Positions 1 through 6,570 of a stretch of 35,582 nucleotides of DNA are shown here, in pieces. How positions within the stretch are numbered: position 1 is the stretch's first letter; each line of letters starts with the position of its first letter. Position numbers and translations under genes: made by a program. The DNA lies in the NCBI GenBank assembly GCA_045538465.1, contig JAZSRK010000087.1, positions 1 to 35,582 of the forward strand, in the 5' to 3' direction. Origin of the DNA: Limiplasma sp045538465 (GTDB taxonomy: Bacteria; Bacillota; Clostridia; Christensenellales; Aristaeellaceae). Under the pieces are notes generated by a model. The model had not been told where the DNA came from and searched no databases. It was given only the letters and a program-made list of their open reading frames with translations.

Positions 1-294
1 GCTGCCGCTGCCGAAGAAGCCGCTCCTGTAGCTGCCGAAGCTACCACCGAAGCTACCGGCGCTGCAACTGGCGAAGCCGCTACTGCCGAAGAAGCCGCTC
101 CCGCTGCTGTAGAAGCAACTGCCGAAGCTACCGGCTCTGTCACTGGTGAAGCTGCCGCTCCTGTAGCTACCGAAGCAACCACCGAAGCTACCGCTTCTGC
201 TACCACCGAGACCACTACTGAAGCAACTTCTGCTTCTACCGCTGCCGTCGAAGCTATTGCATCCGCAACCTCTACCACTGTGGAAGCCACTTCT
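1..294 (+). repeat. In-frame Ala/Glu/Thr-rich degenerate repeat tract inside rnfD
   Basis: About 98 codons made almost only of Ala, Glu, Thr, Val, Ser, Gly and Pro. Imperfect direct repeats are visible: GCCGAAGAAGCCGCTCC at 10 and 85, and GAAGCTACCGGC at 49 and 124, are both 75 bases (25 codons) apart. GCTCCTGTAGCT at 22 and 157 is 135 bases (45 codons) apart. All offsets are multiples of three, so the repeats grew in frame. The tract starts before the window, so its full length is unknown. It probably forms a disordered extracytoplasmic loop next to the flavin site. Confidence 0.85.
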
Positions 295-804
295 GTAGCA
301 ACGCCCCTGAATGCGAATGTTCAAAAAGGACAGTACTCTCTGTGGGATCTGTTCAGCGGTAACATTCCCGGTATGTTGGGCGAAACTTGTAAGCTGACAC
401 TGCTGCTTGGCGGTTTGTACCTGATCTTCCGCCGTGTTATCGACTGGCGCATCCCGCTCAGCTTTATCGGTACAGCTTTTATCCTATTCTATATCCACAC
501 TGGCGACCTTTATTCCGTTTTGTACCAGCTGCTAAGCGGCGGTTTGATCCTTGGTGCATTCTTCATGGCGACCGACTATGTTACTTCCCCTGTAAGCAAG
601 TGGGGTCGAGTGATCATGGGTGCCGGATGCGCATTGGTCCTCTACGTGATCCGCTTCTTTAACGCTGGTTACCCGGAGGGCTGCTCCTTCGCCATTTTGT
701 TTATGAATGTGCTTACTCCGCTGATCGATCGTTACACTGCCCGCAAGCCCTTTGGCTATGTAAAGCCGCCTAAGGACGGGGAGAAAGGAGCTGCCAAAGC
801 ATGA
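1..804 (+). CDS. rnfD: RnfD, ion-translocating ferredoxin:NAD oxidoreductase subunit D (5' end cut off)
   Basis: Membrane subunit of the Rnf complex, which moves electrons between ferredoxin and NAD while pumping Na+ or H+. The reading frame is open from base 1, so the N-terminal half lies outside the window. Visible are about 98 residues of Ala/Glu/Thr/Pro-rich sequence, then the motif VATPL, whose Thr (codon 301-303) matches the Thr that carries covalent FMN in this family. After that comes the typical signature GNIPGMLGE and four or five hydrophobic segments (codons about 395-740). An acidic residue (Glu) sits six positions before the Thr, where family motifs usually have Asp, and Val replaces the usual Gly before AT. 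The stop overlaps the start of rnfE by 4 bases (ATGA), implying translational coupling. Identity is firm from the C-terminal half and the neighbours. Confidence 0.93.
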   Translation, partial: AAAAEEAAPVAAEATTEATGAATGEAATAEEAAPAAVEATAEATGSVTGEAAAPVATEATTEATASATTETTTEATSASTAAVEAIASATSTTVEATSVATPLNANVQKGQYSLWDLFSGNIPGMLGETCKLTLLLGGLYLIFRRVIDWRIPLSFIGTAFILFYIHTGDLYSVLYQLLSGGLILGAFFMATDYVTSPVSKWGRVIMGAGCALVLYVIRFFNAGYPEGCSFAILFMNVLTPLIDRYTARKPFGYVKPPKDGEKGAAKA

Positions 805-1436
805 AGAACAATCGACTGATCAAGATCTTCACCAACGGCATCGTGAATGAGAACCCCACCTTCCGCCTTCTGTTGGGCATGTGCCCCACGCTGGCCATCA
901 CCAAGGCTGCATCCAGCGGTTTGGGCATGGGGCTTGCCACCACCTTCGTGTTGGTATTCTCCAACATGGTCGTTTCTCTGCTTCGTAACATCATTCCGGA
1001 AAAAGTTCGCATTCCCAGCTTTGTCGTGGTCATTGCAACCTTCGTTACTATTATCGATCTGATGATCAAGGCGTTTCTGCCTGCGCTTTCCAGCACGCTG
1101 GGCATCTATATTCCCTTGATCGTTGTCAACTGCATCATCTTTGCCCGTGCAGAGTCTTTCGCATCCAAGAACCCCGTGCTGCCTTCCATCGCCGATGGTC
1201 TGGGCATGGGTCTGGGTTTCACCTTGGCTCTTGTGATGCTTTCCTCTGTGCGCGAGATCATTGGTACCGGCTGCTGGTTTGGCATGCAGATCATGCCCGA
1301 AGGCTACCAGCCCATGGCCATTGCTACCAGCCCCAGCGGCGGCTTTATCTTCCTTGGTCTTTTGCTGCTGGCTGTAAATGCGTTTGTGCAGTATACCGAA
1401 CGCCGCAAGGCTGAAAAGGAGGATGAGATCCTGTGA
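801..1436 (+). CDS. rnfE: RnfE, Rnf electron-transport complex subunit E
   Basis: Integral membrane subunit of the Rnf complex (RnfE/RsxE, related to NqrD), 211 residues, the usual length. It begins with the family pattern of a short basic cytoplasmic start, then NGIVNENPTFRLLLGMCPTL, followed by about six hydrophobic helices. The conserved NCI segment in VNCIIFARAESFA contains the Cys thought to help hold the membrane-embedded iron-sulfur centre between RnfA and RnfE. The ATG at 801 has AAGGAG (785-790) ten bases upstream and overlaps the rnfD stop. The stop overlaps the GTG start of rnfA. No rnfG intervenes between rnfD and this gene, unlike the common C-D-G-E-A-B order. Confidence 0.95.
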   Translation: MKNNRLIKIFTNGIVNENPTFRLLLGMCPTLAITKAASSGLGMGLATTFVLVFSNMVVSLLRNIIPEKVRIPSFVVVIATFVTIIDLMIKAFLPALSSTLGIYIPLIVVNCIIFARAESFASKNPVLPSIADGLGMGLGFTLALVMLSSVREIIGTGCWFGMQIMPEGYQPMAIATSPSGGFIFLGLLLLAVNAFVQYTERRKAEKEDEIL

Positions 1437-2008
1437 GCAATCTGTTGCTGATCATTGTTGGCGGCGTGCTTGTCAACAACTTCGTCATGTCGCAGTTCCT
1501 CGGTATCTGTCCCTTCCTTGGCGTATCCAAAAAAACCGAGACCGCTCTTGGCATGGGCATGGCCGTTACCTTCGTTATGGCCCTTGCATCACTGATCACC
1601 TACTTCATTCAGACCTACCTGCTGCTGCCGCTCCATCTGGAATACATGCAGACCATCGCATTTATTCTGGTGATCGCTATGCTGGTGCAGGTTGTTGAAA
1701 TTGCACTTAAGAAGATTTCTACATCTTTGTATCAGGCACTGGGCGTATATCTGCCTTTGATCACCACCAACTGCGCTGTGCTGGGCGTTGCTTTGCTGAA
1801 CGTTCGCGAAGGCTACAACCTGATCGAGTCTGTTGTAAACGGCATCAGCGGCGCTTTGGGCTTTACGTTGGCAATCGTTCTGTTTGCAAGCATTCGTGAG
1901 CGTTTGGCCGTTAGCAACATGCCCAAGTGGATGAACGGTTTCCCCGGTGCACTAATCACTGCCGGTTTGATGGCCTTGGCCTTCCAAGGTTTCAACGGCT
2001 TGCTGTAA
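1433..2008 (+). CDS. rnfA: RnfA, Rnf electron-transport complex subunit A
   Basis: Integral membrane subunit (RnfA/RsxA, related to NqrE), 191 residues, close to the usual 190-193. It has six predicted helices and the typical start LLLIIVGGVLVNNFVMSQFLG. The LITTNCAVLG segment supplies the Cys that pairs with RnfE around the membrane iron-sulfur centre in this family. The start is a GTG at 1433 overlapping the rnfE stop (GTGA), with AAGGAGG at 1416-1422 about ten bases upstream. RnfA and RnfE are homologous inverted-topology partners, and their adjacency supports both calls. Confidence 0.95.
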   Translation: MSNLLLIIVGGVLVNNFVMSQFLGICPFLGVSKKTETALGMGMAVTFVMALASLITYFIQTYLLLPLHLEYMQTIAFILVIAMLVQVVEIALKKISTSLYQALGVYLPLITTNCAVLGVALLNVREGYNLIESVVNGISGALGFTLAIVLFASIRERLAVSNMPKWMNGFPGALITAGLMALAFQGFNGLL

Positions 2009-2029
2009 CAGGGGAGAGGAGAGAACAAA

Positions 2030-3085
2030 ATGAATGCTATTTTGATTGCGGCTGCCGTATTGGGCGTGCTGGGTCTGCTGTGCGGATTGCTGCTGACGGT
2101 CGCCAATAAAGTATTTGAGGTTCCCAGCAACCCCCAGAGGGATGCCGTTCGTGCCTGCTTGCCCGGCGCAAACTGCGGCGGCTGTGGCTTTGCCGGTTGC
2201 GATGCTTTGGCAGATGCTATCGTGGAAAACCGTGCACCTATCAGCGCATGCCCGGTAGGCGGTCAGCCTGTCGCAGACCAGATCGCTGAGATCATGGGCG
2301 TGGAAGATCTGCCCGATCAGGTTCGCCAAGTTGCAACTGTTGTTTGTCAGGGCAGCAGCGACCGCTGCCGCAATAAGTTCCCTTACCACGGCATACAGGA
2401 TTGTGTGGCTGCTTCGCTGGTAAACGACGGCAACCGTTCCTGCAAGTATGCTTGCTTGGGGCTTGGTACCTGCGTGCGTGTGTGTCAGTTTGATGCCATC
2501 CACATCGATCCCTACACCGGCATTGCTAAGGTTGACCCTGACAAGTGCCAGAGCTGCGGTGCTTGCGTTAATGCTTGCCCCAAGAATGTTCTCAGCTTGC
2601 AGCCCGAGACCGTTTCTGTACGTCTTTTGTGCCGTGCAGCTGAAGAAGGCTTCTTGGTAAGCGATAACTGCAAGATCGGCTGCATTGGCTGCGAGCATTG
2701 CGCTAATGCCTGCAAGTTTGGTGCCATTACCATGGTCAACCACCTGCCCGTGTTTGATATGAGCAAATGTGTTGGCTGCATGATGTGTGCGGAAGAATGT
2801 CCCACTGGCGCCATCTGGGGCGACTTTGATAATCGTCAGATCGCCGAGATCGACCGTGATCTATGCATTGGCTGCACCATCTGTAAGCGCACCTGTAAGT
2901 TTGAGGCTATTTCCGGCGAATTGAAGCAGATCCACGAAGTGAATGAAGCTTGCACCGGCTGCGGCGAATGCGCTAAGAAGTGCCCCAAGAAGGCCATTAC
3001 AATGCATGTACGCAAGCATGTACGCGATGCAAACGCAAAGGTGGGTACCACCAAGAACGACTACGCCGTACCTAAGGCAGAATGA
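2030..3085 (+). CDS. rnfB: RnfB, multi-cluster iron-sulfur subunit of the Rnf complex
   Basis: Electron-entry subunit that passes electrons from ferredoxin into Rnf. It has 351 residues, much longer than the E. coli homologue (about 190). One N-terminal membrane anchor (residues 3-26) is followed by the typical cluster CLPGANCGGCGFAGC with a later CPVGG (C49, C52, C57, C74). The RnfB core follows (C106, C113, C125), then six ferredoxin-type CxxCxxCxxxC-like motifs starting near C138, C173, C218, C247, C279 and C308. That gives room for about seven [4Fe-4S] clusters, in line with the long clostridial form. A purine-rich ribosome site (GGGGAGAGGAG, 2011-2021) precedes the ATG. It is the last rnf gene here and a hairpin follows it. 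Confidence 0.96.
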   Translation: MNAILIAAAVLGVLGLLCGLLLTVANKVFEVPSNPQRDAVRACLPGANCGGCGFAGCDALADAIVENRAPISACPVGGQPVADQIAEIMGVEDLPDQVRQVATVVCQGSSDRCRNKFPYHGIQDCVAASLVNDGNRSCKYACLGLGTCVRVCQFDAIHIDPYTGIAKVDPDKCQSCGACVNACPKNVLSLQPETVSVRLLCRAAEEGFLVSDNCKIGCIGCEHCANACKFGAITMVNHLPVFDMSKCVGCMMCAEECPTGAIWGDFDNRQIAEIDRDLCIGCTICKRTCKFEAISGELKQIHEVNEACTGCGECAKKCPKKAITMHVRKHVRDANAKVGTTKNDYAVPKAE

Positions 3086-3098
3086 TCGTTTTAAACGC

Positions 3099-3135
3099 AA
3101 AGAGCCGAACGAGAAAGCTCCCGTTCGGCTCTTTT
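3099..3135 (+). terminator. Hairpin after rnfB (terminator or attenuator)
   Basis: Perfect 13-base arms AAAGAGCCGAACG (3099-3111) and CGTTCGGCTCTTT (3122-3134) around a 10-base loop, ending in TTTT. The T-run is short (about four), so termination may be partial. The proC ribosome site begins only about eight bases later, leaving no room for a promoter in between. Confidence 0.8.
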
Positions 3136-3158
3136 GCAGCGAAGGAGGAAGCACTCAA

Positions 3159-3968
3159 ATGAAATTTGGTCTCATTGGCGCTGGCAATATGGGCGGCACC
3201 ATCTTGAAAAGCGCTATCAATAAAGGCTACATTGCGCAGGAAGATGCTATTGTATACGATGTTGCTGCGGCACAGACCCAGCGGCTTTGTTCTCATTATC
3301 CCGCTGTAACGGTAGCCGAAAGCAACCTGCAGCTTGCTCAGGAGGCAGACTGCATTCTTCTTGGCGTGAAGCCGGTCTTTCTCTCCGGCGTATTAGAAGA
3401 GATCCGTCCCTATGTTCAGGGCAAAGCGATCATCTCGATCGCAGCAGGTTGGTCCATGAATATGCTGAACAATGGGCTGGGCGCAGATCACGGAGCAATG
3501 GTGCTTCGTGTAATGCCCAATACGCCCGCATTGGTGGGGGAAGGGTATACTGCACTTTGCGAGGAGACTACGCTTTCAGCCGATTGGATGGAATGGGCAA
3601 AAGGTCTGTTTGATTGCCTTGGAAAGACTGCCATCGTACCCGAACGGCTGTTTGACGCTGTGATCGCTGTCAGCGGTAGCAGCCCCGCCTATATTTATAC
3701 CCTCATCGATGCTATGGCATTGGGTGCTGTAAAGCAGGGGATGCCTCGTGCTATGGCTTTGGAAGCAGCTGCGCAGGCTGTATTAGGCTCTGCCAAAATG
3801 GTTTTGGAAACTGGCGAACATCCCTGCAAGCTCAGAGATGACGTTTGTTCTCCTGCCGGAACCACCATCGAAGCAGTGGAAGTTCTCAAAGAGACAGGTT
3901 TTGAGGCTTCTATCATGGCCGCTATGGAAGCTGCCGCCGATCGCAACCGTGAAATGACTGCCAAATAA
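3159..3968 (+). CDS. proC: Pyrroline-5-carboxylate reductase
   Basis: Last step of proline synthesis: reduces 1-pyrroline-5-carboxylate with NAD(P)H in the cytoplasm. 269 residues, the usual length. The N-terminal Rossmann motif is GAGNMGG (residues 7-13). A central block reads MRVMPNTPALVGEGYTAL-like (RVMPNTPALVGEG), and the C-terminal signature includes SGSSPAYIYTLIDAM and the DDVCSPAGTTIEAV block characteristic of P5CR. The ATG at 3159 follows GAAGGAGG (3141-3148); an upstream in-frame extension would run through the hairpin and rnfB and is rejected. rnhA follows 21 bases downstream, so the two are probably cotranscribed. No proA or proB is present here. Confidence 0.95.
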   Translation: MKFGLIGAGNMGGTILKSAINKGYIAQEDAIVYDVAAAQTQRLCSHYPAVTVAESNLQLAQEADCILLGVKPVFLSGVLEEIRPYVQGKAIISIAAGWSMNMLNNGLGADHGAMVLRVMPNTPALVGEGYTALCEETTLSADWMEWAKGLFDCLGKTAIVPERLFDAVIAVSGSSPAYIYTLIDAMALGAVKQGMPRAMALEAAAQAVLGSAKMVLETGEHPCKLRDDVCSPAGTTIEAVEVLKETGFEASIMAAMEAAADRNREMTAK

Positions 3969-3989
3969 CCACTGAAAGGATCAAAGCGA

Positions 3990-4520
3990 ATGAGTGAGCT
4001 GAAACCCAAAAAGACGGTGTTGCTGTATACAGACGGTGCATGCTCCGGCAACCCGGGCCCAGGCGGATGGGGCTGTGTGCTTTCTTTTCAGGGTAAAACC
4101 AAGGAATTATCCGGCCATATGCCTTCCACCACCAACAACCGTATGGAGATATTTGCCGTCATTAGCGGCTTGGGCGCTCTGAAGGAGCCTTGCAAGGTAG
4201 AGGTGTACTCCGACTCAGCGTATACAGTAAATGCCTTCAATGAGCACTGGATCGACAATTGGCAAACCAATGGATGGATGAATAGCAAGAAACAACCCGT
4301 AGAGAACAGCGACCTGTGGAAATTGCTGTTGCAGATCATTCGGGTAAAAAAACACGATGTTACGTTCCATAAAGTAAAGGGGCACGCAGACGATCCGCTG
4401 AACAACCGCTGCGATGAACTTGCAACCTCAGCCATTAAAGAATACCGCAGAATGAATGGGGAAGAGGTAGAAGAAGAAACCAAACCAGCAACTCCCGCAA
4501 AACCGGAAACAAAAGAATAA
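3990..4520 (+). CDS. rnhA: Ribonuclease HI
   Basis: Cleaves the RNA strand of RNA:DNA hybrids (primers, R-loops). 176 residues. The fold and active site are complete: D15 in YTDGACSGNPGPGGWG, E53 in NNRMEI, D75 in YSDS, the flexible-loop H132 in VKGHADDPLNNRCDELA, and D142. The basic-protrusion region with several Trp residues (WIDNWQTNGW) is present, as in the E. coli type. The final 23 or so residues form an acidic, Pro/Thr/Glu-rich tail (GEEVEEETKPATPAK) beyond the catalytic fold, probably disordered. The ribosome site is AAAGGA about ten bases before the ATG. An RNase HII gene (rnhB) lies at 33.8 kb in the same window. Confidence 0.96.
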   Translation: MSELKPKKTVLLYTDGACSGNPGPGGWGCVLSFQGKTKELSGHMPSTTNNRMEIFAVISGLGALKEPCKVEVYSDSAYTVNAFNEHWIDNWQTNGWMNSKKQPVENSDLWKLLLQIIRVKKHDVTFHKVKGHADDPLNNRCDELATSAIKEYRRMNGEEVEEETKPATPAKPETKE

Positions 4521-4527
4521 CGACATG

Positions 4528-4568
4528 AACGAACTTTTTGCAGCCAAGTTGCGAAAAGTTCGTTTTTT
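4528..4568 (+). terminator. Rho-independent terminator after rnhA
   Basis: Arms ACGAACTTTTTGCA and TGCGAAAAGTTCGT (one T-G pair) enclose a short loop, followed by a T-run (CGTTTTTTG). It closes the proC-rnhA unit eight bases after the rnhA stop. A small open frame from 4525 reads straight through it and is not believed. Confidence 0.88.
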
Positions 4569-4645
4569 GTTGATATACAATAGTTTTCAAACATTTTCGA
4601 TCAACAACGAAATAGTAAAAAAGTGCTCAAAACACGCTAAAACCA

Positions 4646-4674
4646 TTGACAGATCTAACTTTTTGATATATACT
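4646..4674 (+). promoter_or_regulatory. Sigma-A type promoter of the tyrosine recombinase gene
   Basis: A perfect -35 TTGACA (4646-4651), a 17-base spacer and -10 TATACT (4669-4674), in an AT-rich 236-base gap. The expected transcription start is about 4680-4682, exactly at the left edge of a 36-base palindrome. This is among the strongest promoters visible in the window. Confidence 0.85.
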
Positions 4675-4680
4675 ACTTAT

Positions 4681-4716
4681 AAACTATTCGCTAAAGAATA
4701 CTTTTACGAATAGTTT
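4681..4716 (+). repeat. 36-base palindrome at the recombinase transcription start
   Basis: Perfect 10-base arms AAACTATTCG (4681-4690) and CGAATAGTTT (4707-4716). The inner 16 bases are also largely self-complementary (TAAAG against CTTTTA), so 30 of 36 positions obey the symmetry. It lies between the promoter and the start codon (4757). It could be an operator over the start site, a recombination site for the adjacent recombinase, or a stem-loop at the very 5' end of the mRNA. There is no T-run, so it is not a terminator. Confidence 0.75.
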
Positions 4717-4756
4717 AATAGTGAAATGCATTCTTTTTAAGAAACGAGGCTTTACT

Positions 4757-5848
4757 ATGGCGAAAACCCGGTATTATGAGCAACTTGCAGACGAACGCAC
4801 CGAACGTACACGCCAAATGCTGCTCACGTTGCCTGTAGCTTGTTCCGATTTTATCAATAGCATCACCATGACCACCAGTCCGCTTACCAGAATGGCGTAC
4901 ACGATCGATTTTGGCACGTTTTGCGAGTACGCATGCAAAGAGATCCCCTATTTTGCAGACAAAATGCCGCGAGAATGGACAGACGAAGACTTTTCCCAAC
5001 TCTCTGCCAAAGATCTGCGGGGATATTCCGATTATCTCACGCTGTATATGAAGGATTCTTCCAGTGATGAACAGCGCATTCTTCGCAATCATGAATGCGG
5101 CGTTATGCGCAAGTTATCTTCTCTTCGCTCATTTTTCGACTTTCTTTTCAAAGCAGAACGCATCCCTGGTAATATGGCAGCGCTGGTCTCCTTGCCCAAA
5201 CTGCATGAGAAGCCTATTTTATACCTGATCAACGACGAAGTGGAACGTTTGCTTGAAACAGCCAGTGAAGGCGAATCGCTGACCGATCGTCAAAAGCAAT
5301 ACCATCAATTGACCAGATTACGTGATATTGCCATTTTGATGCTCTTTCTGGGTACGGGCATTCGTGTTAGCGAATGCGTAGGCATCGATATTGATGATTT
5401 AGATTTCCATCTGAATGCTGTTTTGGTAACGAGGAAAGGTGGAAACCAAGTCATTTTATATTATCCGCCAGAAGTTGCACAGGCTCTTGAGCAGTATTTG
5501 GTTGAACGGCGGAAAATCGAAGCATTGCCTGAACACCGAAACGCCTTGTTCTTATCCTTACAGCGCAAGAGGATCAGTCAGCGTGCTGTGCAGTTAATGG
5601 TAAAAAAGTATTGTTCCATTGCGGTCCCCCTCAAAAAGCGCATGAGTCCGCACAAACTGCGCAGTACCTATGCCACCCGCTTGTATAACGAAACAGAAGA
5701 TATTTATTTGGTAGCGGATGCGCTCGGCCACTCCGATGTAAACACCACACGCAAACACTATGCAGCCATTAGTGATAAGCGTAGGCGCGAAGCTGCAAAG
5801 AACGTATATTTGCCAACGGTTTCAGAATATGAAAAGAAGGATCGATGA
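4757..5848 (+). CDS. Xer-like tyrosine recombinase
   Basis: Site-specific recombinase of the lambda-integrase/XerCD family, 363 residues. Residues about 30-135 form the N-terminal SAM-like core-binding domain and about 155-345 the catalytic domain. All catalytic residues are present: R203 (GTGIRVSE), K227 (TRKGG), H299 and R302 (SPHKLRSTYATR), H325 (LGHSDVNTT) and nucleophile Y335 (KHYA). It is longer than XerC/XerD (about 300), because of a longer N-terminus and an insertion near 168-185. The ATG at 4757 is preferred (GAGG eight bases upstream) over an in-frame GTG at 4721, which lacks a ribosome site. It is monocistronic, with its own promoter, and lexA follows. No phage genes surround it, so a chromosomal role (dimer resolution or an unknown DNA switch) is more likely than a prophage integrase. 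Confidence 0.9.
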   Translation: MAKTRYYEQLADERTERTRQMLLTLPVACSDFINSITMTTSPLTRMAYTIDFGTFCEYACKEIPYFADKMPREWTDEDFSQLSAKDLRGYSDYLTLYMKDSSSDEQRILRNHECGVMRKLSSLRSFFDFLFKAERIPGNMAALVSLPKLHEKPILYLINDEVERLLETASEGESLTDRQKQYHQLTRLRDIAILMLFLGTGIRVSECVGIDIDDLDFHLNAVLVTRKGGNQVILYYPPEVAQALEQYLVERRKIEALPEHRNALFLSLQRKRISQRAVQLMVKKYCSIAVPLKKRMSPHKLRSTYATRLYNETEDIYLVADALGHSDVNTTRKHYAAISDKRRREAAKNVYLPTVSEYEKKDR

Positions 5849-5865
5849 TGAAAGTAAAGAAATAA

Positions 5866-5877
5866 AAACATTTGTTC
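5866..5877 (+). promoter_or_regulatory. Probable LexA (SOS) box upstream of lexA
   Basis: AAAC-ATTT-GTTC matches the Gram-positive SOS consensus GAAC-N4-GTTC at 7 of 8 fixed bases. On the other strand it reads CGAACAAATGTTT. It overlaps a 6-base inverted repeat, CATTTG-TTCG-CAAATG (5869-5884). It lies eight bases upstream of the lexA -35 element, fitting LexA autorepression. Confidence 0.6.
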
Positions 5878-5885
5878 GCAAATGA

Positions 5886-5914
5886 TTGCAAAACGTTATC
5901 TTATCGTGTATACT
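5886..5914 (+). promoter_or_regulatory. lexA promoter
   Basis: -35 TTGCAA (5886-5891), a 17-base spacer and -10 TATACT (5909-5914). The start is expected near 5921, giving a leader of about 26 bases before the GTG start of lexA. It probably also drives psuK and psuG. Confidence 0.8.
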
Positions 5915-5946
5915 AAGATTGAATAAATAGAAGGAGGCGGTTGTTC

Positions 5947-6555
5947 GTGGCTGGTAAGCGGAACGATACGCAAAGCAAGATCCTTGAATATATTGAAACT
6001 TCTTCTCAGATCAACGGCTATCCGCCTTCTGTGCGCGAGATCTGCGAAGCTACGGGCCTCAAGAGCACTTCCACCGTTCACGGCCATTTGGTAAGGCTCG
6101 AAAAGAAAGGGCTGCTCAACCGTACATCCATGCGCCCCCGCGCCATTACTGTGCCAGATGACCATAAGAAATACAAGATGGATATGGTGGAAGTACCCAT
6201 TGTGGGTAAGGTTACCGCCGGTGCACCCATCACCGCCATCGAAAATATCGAAGATTATATCTCTTTGCCAAAATCGATGATCGGCGAAGGCGACCACTAC
6301 ATCCTCAATGTTTGCGGTGAAAGCATGATCGAAGCCGGCATTATGGATGGCGACTATGTGGTCGTGCGCAAACAAGCTACCGCCTACAATGGTGAGATCG
6401 TTGTCGCCATGATCGAAGACGATGCCACCGTAAAGCGCTTTTATAAAGAAAACGGGCATTTCCGCCTCCAGCCGGAAAATTGCACCATGGAACCCATCAT
6501 CGTGCCTGAAGTGACCATTCTTGGCAAAGTTGTGTCCTTGTACCGCATGTTCTAA
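5947..6555 (+). CDS. lexA: LexA, SOS-response repressor and self-cleaving protease
   Basis: Represses DNA-damage genes and is inactivated by RecA-stimulated self-cleavage. 202 residues. The winged helix-turn-helix spans residues 5-65 (GYPPSVREICEATGLKSTSTVHGHL). The cleavage bond is A91-G92 in VTAGAPI. The Ser-Lys dyad is S126 (CGESM) and K163 (ATVKRFY), so the protein should be active. The start is taken as the GTG at 5947, nine bases after AGGAGG (5932-5937); the TTG at 5941 is only three bases from it. psuK follows 15 bases after the stop. Confidence 0.96.
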   Translation: MAGKRNDTQSKILEYIETSSQINGYPPSVREICEATGLKSTSTVHGHLVRLEKKGLLNRTSMRPRAITVPDDHKKYKMDMVEVPIVGKVTAGAPITAIENIEDYISLPKSMIGEGDHYILNVCGESMIEAGIMDGDYVVVRKQATAYNGEIVVAMIEDDATVKRFYKENGHFRLQPENCTMEPIIVPEVTILGKVVSLYRMF

Positions 6556-6570
6556 GAAAGGATGGTTTAC

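Noticed and set aside
1952..2743. 263-codon minus-strand frame
   Set aside because: Antisense to rnfB, whose many Cys motifs are unmistakable; the frame is a by-product of Cys/Gly codon use.
4658..4685. Possible dif site (28 bases compared with the B. subtilis dif I recall)
   Set aside because: About 17 of 28 matches, mostly A/T, and the central and XerD-side bases fit poorly. It also overlaps the promoter. Not strong enough to call.
4525..4713. 62-codon frame after rnhA
   Set aside because: It begins inside and reads through the rnhA terminator hairpin and the recombinase promoter, and has no ribosome site.
4757..5848. Prophage integrase
   Set aside because: No phage or mobile-element genes, attachment repeats or excisionase are visible nearby; neighbours are housekeeping genes.
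5845..5865. Six-codon reading frame (MMKVKK) overlapping the recombinase stop
   Set aside because: Too short, with no clear ribosome site; it ends right at the SOS box and is probably chance.
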